The notes below the pieces were generated by a model. The model saw only the letters and a list, made by a program, of their open reading frames with translations, did no database searches and was not told the origin of the DNA. From assembly GCF_014641695.1 (NCBI RefSeq), contig NZ_BMIF01000002.1, forward strand, positions 62,001 to 126,000: DNA of 64,000 nt, in the 5' to 3' direction. Position numbers and translations under genes: made by a program. Source of the DNA: Nitratireductor aestuarii. GTDB lineage: Bacteria > Pseudomonadota > Alphaproteobacteria > Rhizobiales > Rhizobiaceae. Position 1 is the first letter of the stretch, and each line of letters opens with the position of its first letter. This document shows, piece by piece, positions 19,601 through 29,798 of this stretch.

Positions 19601-19625
19601 AACATCGTGACGTGCAGAAGGTTCC
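19601..19625 (-). promoter_or_regulatory. EcfG/RpoE2-type general-stress promoter of rpoH2
   Basis: On the minus strand GGAAC (19625-19621) and GTT (19603-19601) are separated by 17 bp. This matches the alphaproteobacterial general-stress sigma consensus GGAAC-N16/17-GTT. The -10 element lies about 55 bp before the rpoH2 ATG, the right strand and distance for its promoter. Confidence 0.8.
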
Positions 19626-19660
19626 ACGCGGGCGCACCCGCCAGGTTGCGGGGCACCCTA

Positions 19661-19690
19661 AACAAAAAGCCGGGCACGAGGCCCGGCTTT
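19661..19690 (-). terminator. rho-independent terminator of carD
   Basis: A perfect 10-bp stem (arms 19666-19675 and 19681-19690, 5-nt loop) is followed on the minus strand by TTTTTGTTT. It starts 23 bp after the carD stop and separates carD from rpoH2. Confidence 0.92.
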
Positions 19691-19713
19691 GCTGAATGGG
19701 AGAGCAGGCAGGA

Positions 19714-20307
19714 TTAAGCTGCTTCTTCCTTTTCGTTCTCGTCCTTATCAGCGTCTTCGCCGTCAGCGTCGGCCTTGGAGCCGCGGCGCGGAGCCTTGGC
19801 CAGGTTGACCTCGATGAGGCGGACAGCTTCGGTCTCGGAGAGGGCGTTCACGGCTGCAATTTCGCGGGCCATGCGGTCCAGAGCGGCTTCAAACAGCTGG
19901 CGCTCCGAGTAGGACTGTTCCGGCTGGTTGTCAGCGCGGTAGAGATCGCGGACAACCTCGGAGATCAGGATCAGATCGCCAGAGTTGATCTTGGCATCGT
20001 ATTCCTGCGCACGGCGCGACCACATGGTGCGCTTTACGCGGGCCTTGCCCTGCACGATCTTGAGAGCGCGCTCGACGTAATCCTCTTCCGAAAGCTTGCG
20101 CATGCCGCTGGAGGTGGCCTTGGCGACCGGAACCTTCAGGCGCATCTTGTCTTTCTGGAAATCGATGACGAACAGCTCCAGAGAGTGGCCCGCTACTTCC
20201 TGGCTCTCGATGTTCACGATCTGGCCTACCCCATGAGCAGGATAGACGATGAATTCGCCTGTCTTGAACCCGGACTTATGTGCCACTTTCTTCTGCTGGG
20301 TTGCCAT
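19714..20307 (-). CDS. carD: CarD family transcriptional regulator
   Basis: The product (197 aa) has the CarD/RNA-polymerase-interacting Tudor-like domain at about residues 12-75 (GEFIVYPAHGVGQIVNIE). A helical DNA-binding domain follows (MRKLSEEDYVERALKIVQG, MWSRRAQEYDAKINSGD), then a very acidic Asp/Glu/Lys-rich tail. CarD-type proteins bind the RNA polymerase beta lobe and stabilise open complexes, notably at rRNA promoters. The ATG at 20307 follows an AGGAG ribosome site. It is expressed alone, between fdxA and rpoH2, a grouping typical of Rhizobiales. Confidence 0.94.
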   Translation of the reverse strand: MATQQKKVAHKSGFKTGEFIVYPAHGVGQIVNIESQEVAGHSLELFVIDFQKDKMRLKVPVAKATSSGMRKLSEEDYVERALKIVQGKARVKRTMWSRRAQEYDAKINSGDLILISEVVRDLYRADNQPEQSYSERQLFEAALDRMAREIAAVNALSETEAVRLIEVNLAKAPRRGSKADADGEDADKDENEKEEAA

Positions 20308-20676
20308 ACGCCTAAAACTCCTATTGTAGGTGGCGGCGGTTATCGCTCGCTCCAGCCACCTGGGGTGTCATGCTGGGAAGATGACTAAACGCGGTGACGA
20401 TGATTTGCTGACTTGTTTCGTCTGCCGAGGCAGGGGAACTCTTGCGCGCAACGACCAGGTTCAAGCATCCTTGGTACCAGGGTACTCCACGGTTGGTGAT
20501 TATTTATCCTGCGCCATCAAGACGTTCTTTACCGACATGTGCTCGTATATTAACATGAATTTGCGCAGGATTCAATTTGTCGCGCATAGCAAATGTAGGG
20601 CAGAAGCAAGAGCTTACTACCCTATATCCATGCGGCATTGCGACGCGCCCGAGCTAGCGCGCTCCAAAACGGGCAA
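20308..20676. other. intergenic region carrying the carD promoter and leader
   Basis: These 369 bp separate fdxA from carD. The carD leader contains a 7-bp perfect stem (AGGTGGC at 20328-20334 with GCCACCT at 20355-20361) about 20 bp ahead of the ATG. The rest shows no gene, no known RNA motif and no strong terminator for fdxA. Confidence 0.45.
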
Positions 20677-21015
20677 TCAGTCGCCCTGTCCCGGCTCCGA
20701 CGAGAAGTAGGCTTCCAGCTTCCCAGCCACGCCGTCCATCTCCTTGGCATCCGCCGGAGGTTCACGCTTCACCGTAATGTTTGGCCACTTCTCCGCATAC
20801 TCTGCGTTCAGCGTCAGCCACTGATCAAGACCCGGTTCGGTATCCGGCTTGATGGCTTCCGCAGGGCATTCCGGCTCGCAAACGCCGCAATCAATGCATT
20901 CATCCGGGTGGATGACAAGCATATTTTCGCCCTCGTAGAAACAGTCGACCGGACACACCTCGACGCAATCCATGTACTTGCAACGAATGCAGTTGTCGGT
21001 CACGACATAGGTCAT
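20677..21015 (-). CDS. fdxA: seven-iron ferredoxin FdxA
   Basis: The product (112 aa) is a small cytoplasmic electron carrier. The Cys pattern C9, C12, C17, C21 and C25, then C40, C43, C46 and C50 ([12 protein letters not shown]) corresponds to one [3Fe-4S] and one [4Fe-4S] cluster of the Azotobacter-type 7Fe ferredoxin. The C-terminal extension ([14 protein letters not shown]) is typical. The redox partner is unknown. It sits between an S4-domain RNA-binding gene and carD, an order often conserved in Rhizobiales. Confidence 0.95.
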   Translation of the reverse strand: MTYVVTDNCIRCKYMDCVEVCPVDCFYEGENMLVIHPDECIDCGVCEPECPAEAIKPDTEPGLDQWLTLNAEYAEKWPNITVKREPPADAKEMDGVAGKLEAYFSSEPGQGD

Positions 21016-21161
21016 TTCGTGCTCCTGCGCGGGTGGTTTTTAACGAGCGATGGCGGTGACGTAATCCCTTTATCGCGCCATGACAAGTACACAGATTGCG
21101 CTGCAGAACGCCGCACAGGAACAGTATGCTTTTTCAAGCAATTGCTGATGCGGCTGCAGCC

Positions 21162-21539
21162 TCAGTTCTGGTCGTCAAGAGCGTTCAGGGCACGCCTGTC
21201 GCGTTTTGTCGGGCGGCCTGATCCAGGATCACGAACCGGTCCAACGGCGACGATAGCCCGTGGTTCCTCAGGTGGAGACAGATCTTCGTAAAGAAGGCGG
21301 GCTTCCGGGGCCGGGCCGCGACGCTCGCCGGTCTCCAAGATCCGATAGATGAGGATGCGCCGCTCAAGCGTGATGGTGAGCACGTCCCCCACCTTGATCT
21401 GATACGAAGCCTGATCGATCTTGTTGCGGTTGACGCGGACCTTGCCACCCTGCGCAAGCTTGGCGGCAAGGGTTCGGGACTTCACAACCCGCGCGAAGAA
21501 CAGCCATTTGTCTACTCTCTGGCGTCCTTCGACTGTCAC
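21162..21539 (-). CDS. S4-domain RNA-binding protein (HslR/Hsp15-like)
   Basis: The product (125 aa) begins with an S4 RNA-binding domain (RVDKWLFFARVVKSRTLAA, then GGKVRVNRNKI) and ends in a basic region (GRPTKRDRRAL). The family resembles Hsp15, which binds stalled 50S subunits carrying nascent chain-tRNA. It lies 13 bp downstream of the SUV3-like helicase gene and is surely in the same operon, suggesting a shared RNA-related role. Confidence 0.9.
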   Translation of the reverse strand: MTVEGRQRVDKWLFFARVVKSRTLAAKLAQGGKVRVNRNKIDQASYQIKVGDVLTITLERRILIYRILETGERRGPAPEARLLYEDLSPPEEPRAIVAVGPVRDPGSGRPTKRDRRALNALDDQN

Positions 21540-21552
21540 GCGGGTTTTGCTC

Positions 21553-24531
21553 CTATTTCCGCAGCTGGTCCTTCAGAGCGGCCAATGCTGCAAATGGCGA
21601 ATTAGGGTCGATCTTGACCGGACGCTCCTCGCGCTGAGGACGACGCTGCTCGGGCTTGCGGGCATCCTGCTTCTTCGGGCGGTCCTGATTGCGGTCGCCC
21701 TGCGCAGGACGCGGACGGCCCTTGCCGCGCGGCTTTTCCTCGCCAGCGCCAGCGGCCTTGCGGTCGCGCTGCGGAGGCTGACGGCGCTCGAAACGACCCT
21801 GACGCCAGACGAGAACCGGCTTGGGCGCTTCTTCTGCCGCTGGCGTTGCTTCAGCAGCTTCAACCGCTTCAACAACTTCAGCCGATTCGGTGGCTTCGGG
21901 CTGGACAGTATCGAGCGGCTGCGCCGGTCCGGTGCCGGTCACCAGACCTTCAGTCTGGGCTTCGGGCTGGGCTTCAGCCTCCTCGCTGGCCGCAGTCACT
22001 TCCTCGGCAGACGCTTCAGCAGCAGGTGCTGCGGCGGCATCAAACTCTGCAAGGCGAGCGTTCACCTCTTCGGCCGTCTTTGGTTCAGCGCGGTAGCCAA
22101 GGCCCTTGAGGATCGCTTCCATGTCTTCGGCGGTAGCACCGAGGATCGACATCATGGCAGGCGTAACCACGAAGGCATCGCCTCCATAAGCGCCATCCGG
22201 ACGCTTACCGGAACCTGGCTTCCAGCCCAGGGTCGGGCGGATCAGGTCAGCCAGACGCTCCAGGATGTCGACGCGAACAGCGCGGCGGCCCAGATTGCGG
22301 AAGCCGGAAAGGCGGTAGAAGGCCCGCTCAAAAGACGGATCGGTGACGAAGGACGTGCGTCCGGCAGCCAGTGCTGCAACAACATCGCCGTAGCCCGGCT
22401 TGTCGCGGGCATCGTTCTTCAGCGCCCAGAGCAGCGTTGCAAGGCCAGCCGGGCCGGGCTTCACCAGTGCGGGGACGAAAATGTGATAGGCGCCGAAGCG
22501 AACGCCGAGGCGGCGCAGCGCTGCACGTGCATCCTGATCAAGCGAGCGGACCTCTTCGGCCACGTCGCGACGGTTCAGAACACCGAAGTTTTCGGCGAGC
22601 TGGAATGCCAGACCACGGGCGGTACCGGAAAGGCTCTCGGCATCGCGGAGATCGAGGAGCGGCTTCAGCTGGCTTTCGATCTGGAAGTTGACGAAGCGCT
22701 CACCGCGCGCGGCAACCTTGTCGCGGGCTGGGCCGGTCAGCTGCTCGTCAGCGAGCAGCACCAGACGCGGCTTCAGCACATCGTCCGTGGCAACAAGCGT
22801 ACCAACCGGCGCGCCAAGCCAACGCAGGATGCCATCCGATGCAAGGGCGAGATCGCCATTCGGAGCGGCTGCAAACCGTTCGGCGCGCAGCTCGAATTCT
22901 GCGGCCAGCGCCTTCAACGCGGCAGCCTTGACGGCGCGTGCGTCCTCTCCTTCGGCAGTCCGATCCGCTGTGAAGCGGAATCCCTGCATTTCACCAACAT
23001 GATGTCCCTCAACGAGCACTTCACCCGCCGGGTTGATTTCTGCTTCAGGCATTGCGTTCTCTCTAAGGCGCCTCATCAGCACAGATGTCCTGCGATCAAC
23101 GAAGCGTTTCGTCAATCTCTCATGGAGCGCGTCCGATAGTCTATCCTCAATATCGCGCGTTTTTTCCTGCCAGTGTGTCGGATTCGACAACCAGCCGGGA
23201 CGATGCGAGACAAAGGTCCAGGTCCGTATCTGCGCAATTCGTTGCGAAAGTGTATCTATCTCACCTTCAGTCGATGAGGCTTTTGCGACCTGGTTGGCCA
23301 TGTAGTCTTCGTCCACATGGCCACGCTGCGCCAGATCCTTGAATATGGCGCCGACGATTTCAGCATGCTGCGCAGGCGCGATCTTGCGGTAATCCGGCAA
23401 GGCGCAGGCGTCCCAGAGGGCCGCTACCCGCTCACGACTTTGCGCCATCGCGCGGACATCTTCGTCTCGCGACAGGAATTCCAGCACGCGCAGGTCTGCA
23501 GTCGGCAATGCCCGCGTCAAACCTTCGATCGCAGGCGGACGGTCAAGTGATGCTTTCAGCGCATCAATGCTCGCAAAGTCCAGATCGGCAGAACGCCATT
23601 GCAGGACCTTGGCGGGCTCGAAGCGATGTGTCTCGATGGCTTCCACCAGCGCGTCCGGGAACGGATCAACCTGACCGGTGACGCCAAAGGTGCCATCGCG
23701 AAGGTGGCGGCCAGCGCGGCCAGCGATCTGCGCGAGTTCGGCCGCGGTCAGGTCGCGATACTGGAACCCGTCGAACTTGCTGTTCTGCGCGAAGGCGACG
23801 TGGTCAACGTCGAGGTTCAGGCCCATGCCGATGGCGTCAGTGGCAACGAGATAATCGACATCGCCCGACTGGTAGAGCTCAACCTGGGCGTTGCGGGTGC
23901 GCGGGCTCAGCGCGCCCAGCACGATGGCCGCGCCACCGCGCTGACGGCGGATCAATTCGCCGATCGCATAGACTTCGTCGGCCGAAAAGGCGACGATGGC
24001 AGAGCGGTTCGGAAGCCGGGTGATCTTCTTCGCCCCGGCATAGGTCAGAACCGACATGCGAGGGCGGCTGATGATCGAGATGCCTTTGAAGAGCTTTTCG
24101 AGAATTCCGCGCATCGTGGCGGCGCCGAGAAGAAGTGTCTCCTCACGACCGCGCAGGTGAATGATGCGATCGGTGAAGATGTGGCCACGCTCGAGGTCGG
24201 CGGCGAGCTGAACTTCATCGATGGCGACGAAGGCGGCGTCCGTGTACCTCGGGAGAGCCTCCACCGTGCAGACCGAATAGCGCGCACCCGGCGGGATGAT
24301 CTTCTCTTCGCCAGTGACGAGCGAAACGTTCGCCTCGCCCACGCGGGCTGCGACTTTCGTATAGACCTCGCGCGCCAACAGACGCAGCGGCAGACCGATC
24401 ACGCCGGAGGTGTGTGCCACCATCCGTTCGATCGCCATATGCGTCTTGCCGGTATTGGTGGGTCCCAACACAGCGGTCACGCCACGCCCGTCGAGGGAGA
24501 CCGTGTTGCTTCTATCTAGCTGGATATTCAT
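21553..24531 (-). CDS. SUV3-like DEAD/DEAH-type RNA helicase
   Basis: The product (992 aa) resembles the mitochondrial SUV3 helicase of degradosomes. Motifs: Walker A GPTNTGKTH at about residues 23-31, DEVQ-type Walker B in AIDEVQLAADLERG near 107-117, motif III-like LLLGAATMRG, and motif VI QIAGRAGR. A C-terminal helicase-associated region follows. The last 150 residues are low-complexity, first Ala/Glu-rich (about 840-910), then Arg/Lys/Gln/Pro-rich (about 915-975), as expected for an RNA-binding or protein-docking tail. RNA unwinding and decay is the family expectation; the bacterial partner is unknown. Confidence 0.9.
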   Translation of the reverse strand: MNIQLDRSNTVSLDGRGVTAVLGPTNTGKTHMAIERMVAHTSGVIGLPLRLLAREVYTKVAARVGEANVSLVTGEEKIIPPGARYSVCTVEALPRYTDAAFVAIDEVQLAADLERGHIFTDRIIHLRGREETLLLGAATMRGILEKLFKGISIISRPRMSVLTYAGAKKITRLPNRSAIVAFSADEVYAIGELIRRQRGGAAIVLGALSPRTRNAQVELYQSGDVDYLVATDAIGMGLNLDVDHVAFAQNSKFDGFQYRDLTAAELAQIAGRAGRHLRDGTFGVTGQVDPFPDALVEAIETHRFEPAKVLQWRSADLDFASIDALKASLDRPPAIEGLTRALPTADLRVLEFLSRDEDVRAMAQSRERVAALWDACALPDYRKIAPAQHAEIVGAIFKDLAQRGHVDEDYMANQVAKASSTEGEIDTLSQRIAQIRTWTFVSHRPGWLSNPTHWQEKTRDIEDRLSDALHERLTKRFVDRRTSVLMRRLRENAMPEAEINPAGEVLVEGHHVGEMQGFRFTADRTAEGEDARAVKAAALKALAAEFELRAERFAAAPNGDLALASDGILRWLGAPVGTLVATDDVLKPRLVLLADEQLTGPARDKVAARGERFVNFQIESQLKPLLDLRDAESLSGTARGLAFQLAENFGVLNRRDVAEEVRSLDQDARAALRRLGVRFGAYHIFVPALVKPGPAGLATLLWALKNDARDKPGYGDVVAALAAGRTSFVTDPSFERAFYRLSGFRNLGRRAVRVDILERLADLIRPTLGWKPGSGKRPDGAYGGDAFVVTPAMMSILGATAEDMEAILKGLGYRAEPKTAEEVNARLAEFDAAAAPAAEASAEEVTAASEEAEAQPEAQTEGLVTGTGPAQPLDTVQPEATESAEVVEAVEAAEATPAAEEAPKPVLVWRQGRFERRQPPQRDRKAAGAGEEKPRGKGRPRPAQGDRNQDRPKKQDARKPEQRRPQREERPVKIDPNSPFAALAALKDQLRK

Positions 24532-25101
24532 TCACAGCACTCGTACGCGCGACCTTCAATGTGGGTACCGACCACCGCAGACATATAGGAAAACCTCGCT
24601 GGAGCAACAGGCAAAAGTGCGCGCGATTTAACCTTTGGAACGAGTCTGGAACGAATCAGCGACGAATCGTTGACTCACGGTAGTTCTGCCAATGTTCGCC
24701 ACTAGATGTAGTGCCCAAGGCCTCTGACAGGCACGAAAATCATCTTTGGCATTTGCCTTCATTCTACACTTCAACAGCCGAACGTTAACTTTTCAGCATC
24801 CCAAAAATTCACGTCCTTCTGTAAGTGTTTATTATCATTAACCTTTATTACCTGCTTATTAAGGCAACCGTCCGCGCAAGTCCGCCAAAAGGCGTATATG
24901 GCCCAAAGGAAGAACGAATCGGCGACGAATCGCTTCTATGCAAATCATCACACGGGTTTCGGGGCATGTCAGACGCGAACTAGTCCACTGGATTCCAACA
25001 AAGTTTGCACAGCGTATCCACAGAAGGTGGGAATAATGAGGCTCCCGTTCCGCGCCCAAGGGGACGCAGAGTGCCAGCCCATCAATAACTTCAATGTGGT
25101 C
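24532..25101. other. long intergenic region with GANTC clusters and a 21-bp direct repeat
   Basis: These 570 bp contain no credible gene. They hold an A/T-rich tract (about 24780-24865), seven GANTC sites in two groups (24643-24675 and 24916-24994), and a 21-bp direct repeat with one mismatch (24649-24669 and 24912-24932), each copy carrying two GAATC sites. The helicase promoter should lie here, as should the 3' end of the phaAB transcript. I see no clear terminator. Confidence 0.55.
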
Positions 25102-25827
25102 TTATCCGGCGATGTACTGACCGCCATTGGCTGTCAGAGTGGAGCCGGTGATGAAAGCCGCCTCATCAGAGGCGAGGAAGGTCACGCACCGTGCGATCTC
25201 CTGCGGCTCGCCCAGTCGCCCCACCGGGATCTGGTCGACGATCTTCTGCAGGACTGGTTCAGGGACGGCTTTCACCATCTCCGTTCCGATGTAGCCGGGG
25301 CAAACCACGTTGACGGTGACGCCGAAGCGGGCGCCTTCCTGCGCCAGCGCCTTGGTAAAGCCGATGAGACCGGCCTTGGCGGCCGAATAGTTCGCCTGTC
25401 CCGCCTGACCCTTCTGGCCGTTTATCGAGGAGATGTTGATCACGCGGCCGAACTTGCGCTCGCGCATACCGTTCCACACAGGCTGGGTCATGTTGAAGAC
25501 GCCGGTGAGGTTCGTGTCGATCACCTGATGCCAGGCTTCAGGTGACATCTTGTGAAACATCGCATCGCGCGTGATGCCGGCATTGTTGACCAGCACATCG
25601 ATGGGCCCGAGTTCGGCCTCGACGCGCGCAACACCCTTCACGCAGGCCTCATAATCGCTCACTGACCAGCAATAGGCGGAGAGATCGTTCTGCCGCGCAA
25701 ACTCGGTGGAAGCCTCGACGCTTCCAACATAGGTGACAACCACCCTGTAACCAGCGTCTCTCAGCGCTAAGGCCGTTGCTGCGCCGATGCCCCGCGTTCC
25801 GCCTGTTACCAATGCCACTCTAGCCAT
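25102..25827 (-). CDS. phaB: acetoacetyl-CoA reductase
   Basis: The product (241 aa from the ATG at 25827) is a short-chain dehydrogenase that reduces acetoacetyl-CoA to (R)-3-hydroxybutyryl-CoA with NADPH for polyhydroxybutyrate synthesis. The nucleotide motif TGGTRGIG is at residues 8-15. Catalytic Ser in NISSINGQKGQ (about 133/134), Tyr147 and Lys151 are in place. NISSINGQKGQ-GQANYSAAK is diagnostic for PhaB against the related FabG. It follows phaA by 58 bp on the same strand. Much longer upstream extensions of the frame are not supported. Confidence 0.95.
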   Translation of the reverse strand: MARVALVTGGTRGIGAATALALRDAGYRVVVTYVGSVEASTEFARQNDLSAYCWSVSDYEACVKGVARVEAELGPIDVLVNNAGITRDAMFHKMSPEAWHQVIDTNLTGVFNMTQPVWNGMRERKFGRVINISSINGQKGQAGQANYSAAKAGLIGFTKALAQEGARFGVTVNVVCPGYIGTEMVKAVPEPVLQKIVDQIPVGRLGEPQEIARCVTFLASDEAAFITGSTLTANGGQYIAG

Positions 25828-25885
25828 AGCGCTGTTCCCCATTCCAATGTTCTGTAGCGGCCGTATGGCTTCAGCTACGGCAGAC

Positions 25886-27118
<1,233 letters not shown>

Positions 27119-27336
27119 TCATGCCGCGACGCGGTGCGCGCTCGCTAAGGCTGCATCTAACTACCGGCTCTCGTCAGGGTCAATTATCTTTTTTGCGCTG
27201 CACCATAATTGGGATAGTATGGGCGACAGGGATGGAAGAAAGCACTTCCAATCTCACCTCGGTTGCGCCTATCTTGCCAGCCAACTGGACCCTCGGAAGA
27301 AGGGTCCCCCACAATAAGCGTTCAGGGGAGGCCCCA

Positions 27337-27948
27337 ATGCCCGATAAGACCGAACCGGTGACGATAAAGAAATATGCCAATCGCCGGCTCTACAACACGG
27401 GTACCAGCACCTACGTGACCTTGGAAGACCTTGCCGAGATGGTGAGGCGCGAAGAGGAATTCGTGGTGCGCGACGCCAAGACGGGCGAGGACATCACCCA
27501 CTCCGTCCTGACGCAGATCATCTTTGAGCTCGAGAACAACAAGAACGGTCAGAACCTTCTGCCGATCCCGTTCCTGCGCCAGATCATTTCCTATTACGGC
27601 GACCAGATGGAAATGGTCGTGCCGTCGTTCCTCGAACAGTCCATGCAGCTCTTTGCCAAGGAGCAGGCTCGCATGCGCGAGCAGATGCAGAATGCCTTCG
27701 GCGGCAAGGGCATCGAATTCATGGAAATGGTTCCGATGAACCTCATCGAGGAACAGACGAAGCGCAATCTTCAGATGTTCCAGGAAGCGATGCGGATGTT
27801 CACGCCTTCCCCTGCTCCCACACCTCCTGCATCGGAGCCCAGGAAGGAAGAAAAGCCGCAGGCAGGCAGCCCGACGAACGGCGACCTGCAGGAGCTGCGC
27901 GAACAGCTTGCCGCAATGCAGCGGAAGATCGATTCGCTCTCGAAATAA
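27337..27948 (+). CDS. phaR: polyhydroxyalkanoate synthesis repressor PhaR (AniA)
   Basis: The product (203 aa) begins with the PHA accumulation regulator DNA-binding domain (TIKKYANRRLYNTGTSTYVT, about residues 9-28) and a second conserved helical region around 65-110 (FLRQIISYYGDQM). A Pro-rich linker and a short coiled coil (QELREQLAAMQRKI) follow. PhaR senses PHB and represses phasin and carbon-flow genes. The ATG at 27337 follows AGGGGAGG; longer upstream frames have no support. The 269 bp shared with divergent phaA would hold its operators, which I cannot place with confidence. Confidence 0.94.
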   Translation: MPDKTEPVTIKKYANRRLYNTGTSTYVTLEDLAEMVRREEEFVVRDAKTGEDITHSVLTQIIFELENNKNGQNLLPIPFLRQIISYYGDQMEMVVPSFLEQSMQLFAKEQARMREQMQNAFGGKGIEFMEMVPMNLIEEQTKRNLQMFQEAMRMFTPSPAPTPPASEPRKEEKPQAGSPTNGDLQELREQLAAMQRKIDSLSK

Positions 27949-28059
27949 TCCTCCGAGCTACCCCAATATTGTCGCGCTGAACGGGGCGAAGGCTTCGTCG
28001 GCGGATTTCGCGCGCGCGGAGTTCGCGGCCAATGACGTTGATGCCAGAACATGCGCACA

Positions 28060-28093
28060 AACAACGAAAGCAGGGCCGGCTATGCCGACCCTG
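28060..28093 (-). terminator. probable terminator of rpmF
   Basis: A 10-bp stem with one mismatch (arms 28071-28080 and 28084-28093) is followed on the minus strand by a T-rich GCTTTCGTTGTTTG stretch. A second hairpin with a perfect 9-bp stem lies closer to rpmF at 28120-28138. Together they probably end the rpmF transcript. Confidence 0.55.
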
Positions 28094-28159
28094 CCATGTT
28101 GCCTGAGAATCCTGCGTCGCGCGAAGCCTGGCTTCGCGAAAGCTGGAAAGCCGTGAAGC

Positions 28160-28342
28160 TTACGCTTCCTTCGGCTCCAGAACCTGACGACCGCGGTACA
28201 TGCCGGTCTTCAGGTCGATGTGGTGCGGGCGACGCAGCTCGCCGGAATTCTTGTCTTCAACGTAAGTCGGAGCCTTAAGCGCATCTGCCGACCGACGCAT
28301 GCCACGCTTCGAGGGCGAGGTCTTTCTTTTAGGTACTGCCAT
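28160..28342 (-). CDS. rpmF: 50S ribosomal protein L32
   Basis: The product (60 aa) starts [18 protein letters not shown], the invariant L32 N-terminus, and carries the [20 protein letters not shown] segment of alphaproteobacterial L32. The protein is the Cys-less form, lacking the CxxC zinc motifs of other L32 variants. It appears monocistronic, with hairpins downstream. Confidence 0.97.
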   Translation of the reverse strand: MAVPKRKTSPSKRGMRRSADALKAPTYVEDKNSGELRRPHHIDLKTGMYRGRQVLEPKEA

Positions 28343-28489
28343 GATACTCTCCGCTGCTCAACGAAGCCTCTGCGCTTCCCGCGCCCCTCGTCGAGTAATA
28401 GAATTTGCGCCGCCTATACACGGCCAGGATGGATTTGGCCAGTGGGAAGGCTGCATTTTTCGACTCGCGCCTCACATGGGCGCGCCCGA

Positions 28490-28897
28490 TCAGCTTCGCG
28501 CTTCGTCTGCCTCTATACCATATTCCTCCCTTAAGGATTGATGAAGAAGCCTGGAGTGCAGCATCAGGAGAATAATCGAGGCATCAAGACCTTCGCCCTT
28601 CTCCAGTGCGGTCTCCAGCCGCGTCAGGGTCACGCCTGTAGCCTCCGGTCCGTTAAGCCGGGCAAACTCCTCAGCACCGTAGAAGGACAGCGCCATGAGG
28701 GCGCCGACGGGCGAATAAGCCGCAGGCTCCGGCTCGGAGCCGTCCTGGGCCATCAGGCTCACCGCGACCATCTTGACGCCATCCGGTACCACTCCGGAAT
28801 GAAGCCGGAATTCCTCCAGGGCAGCGTCGAGATAGCGGAGATCTGCTGAGCGGCCGAACCTGCCCAGGAAGCCGAATGACACACCACGTTTGATCAC
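28490..28897 (-). CDS. conserved-looking hypothetical protein downstream of mtgA
   Basis: A GTG at 28897, preceded by GGAG at good spacing, starts a 135-residue protein beginning (M)IKRGVSFGFLGRFGRSADLR. It contains YLDAALEEFRLHSGVVPDGVK and a C-terminal helical part (LETALEKGEGLDASIILLML). It is soluble, acidic, and has no membrane segment. I do not recognise a family. Coding composition is normal for the window. It lies 40 bp after the mtgA stop and is probably co-transcribed with it. A longer upstream frame overlaps mtgA antisense-like and is rejected. Confidence 0.65.
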   Translation of the reverse strand: MIKRGVSFGFLGRFGRSADLRYLDAALEEFRLHSGVVPDGVKMVAVSLMAQDGSEPEPAAYSPVGALMALSFYGAEEFARLNGPEATGVTLTRLETALEKGEGLDASIILLMLHSRLLHQSLREEYGIEADEARS

Positions 28898-28937
28898 GGG
28901 GAACTCCTTCGATGCTGCGAATAGGACGAGCGCAGGC

Positions 28938-29648
28938 TCAGCCCGTCGTCTTGATGCATCCAATATAGGCACCAGAGGCGCGGGCGCGACGCTCGATGCG
29001 GTTTGCCAGGCGGGAAAGCTGGGCGCTTGGCTTTGCCGGATTGCGGACGAGCGGGTTCGGCAGCGTGACTGCCAGAAGTGCGGCCTGCTTGCGGGTGAGG
29101 TCCCTCGCCGGTCGGCCGAAATAGTGCTGCGAAGCCGCCTCAAGCCCGTAGATGCCCGGGCCCCATTCGGCAATGTTGAGATAGATCTCCATAACCCGTC
29201 GCTTGGGCATCACGGCATCGAAGTAGAGCGCCAGCGGCACCTCGACCGCCTTGCGGAAGAATGAACGGCCATTCGTCAGGAACAGGTTCTTGACCGTCTG
29301 CATGGAGATCGTTGACGCGCCGCGCGGGTTTTCGCCATCCATGAAATCATTCACGACAGCGCGCATCTCACCCCAGTCTACGCCGCCGTGGGCGCAGAAC
29401 TTGGCATCCTCCGACATCATGATCGAAACCGGCCCCACCTGCCCCATCTCTTCGAGAGGGACCCAACGCCGGTCATAACCTTTGAAGGTCACCAGATCGG
29501 CCAGCATGAGGGTGGAAACGGGATGGACGAAACCGGGACGGTAGACCAGCGTCAGAAGCAGAGGCACGAGGACAATGAGCAGCAGCAGCTTTGCTACTCG
29601 CCTTGTCCAGACCCTCTTGGAGGCGCGAAACCTGGTTCGCGTCGGCAT
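28938..29648 (-). CDS. mtgA: monofunctional biosynthetic peptidoglycan transglycosylase
   Basis: The product (236 aa from the ATG at 29648) is an inner-membrane GT51 glycosyltransferase that polymerises lipid II. It has one N-terminal anchor (about residues 18-36) and the GT51 motifs: [13 protein letters not shown] with the catalytic Glu, [15 protein letters not shown], and [26 protein letters not shown] 14 codons upstream is a weaker start. There is no transpeptidase domain, as expected for MtgA. Confidence 0.95.
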   Translation of the reverse strand: MPTRTRFRASKRVWTRRVAKLLLLIVLVPLLLTLVYRPGFVHPVSTLMLADLVTFKGYDRRWVPLEEMGQVGPVSIMMSEDAKFCAHGGVDWGEMRAVVNDFMDGENPRGASTISMQTVKNLFLTNGRSFFRKAVEVPLALYFDAVMPKRRVMEIYLNIAEWGPGIYGLEAASQHYFGRPARDLTRKQAALLAVTLPNPLVRNPAKPSAQLSRLANRIERRARASGAYIGCIKTTG

Positions 29649-29798
29649 CTGGAGGGACCTCTCTTCCGCTTCGATTTCCGGAACTGGCAACTGCTTATCC
29701 TCGGCAACTCAGGATGAATTACCGATGAAGAACAGCTCTGGCAAACAGTTATCACAATTACGCTTGACCAAAATCGTCGTTCAGGCCATCGCTTCCGG

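Noticed and set aside
24898-25545. 215-codon plus-strand frame starting in the long intergenic region
   Set aside because: Most of it lies antisense to phaB, and its first part has no coding character or ribosome site.
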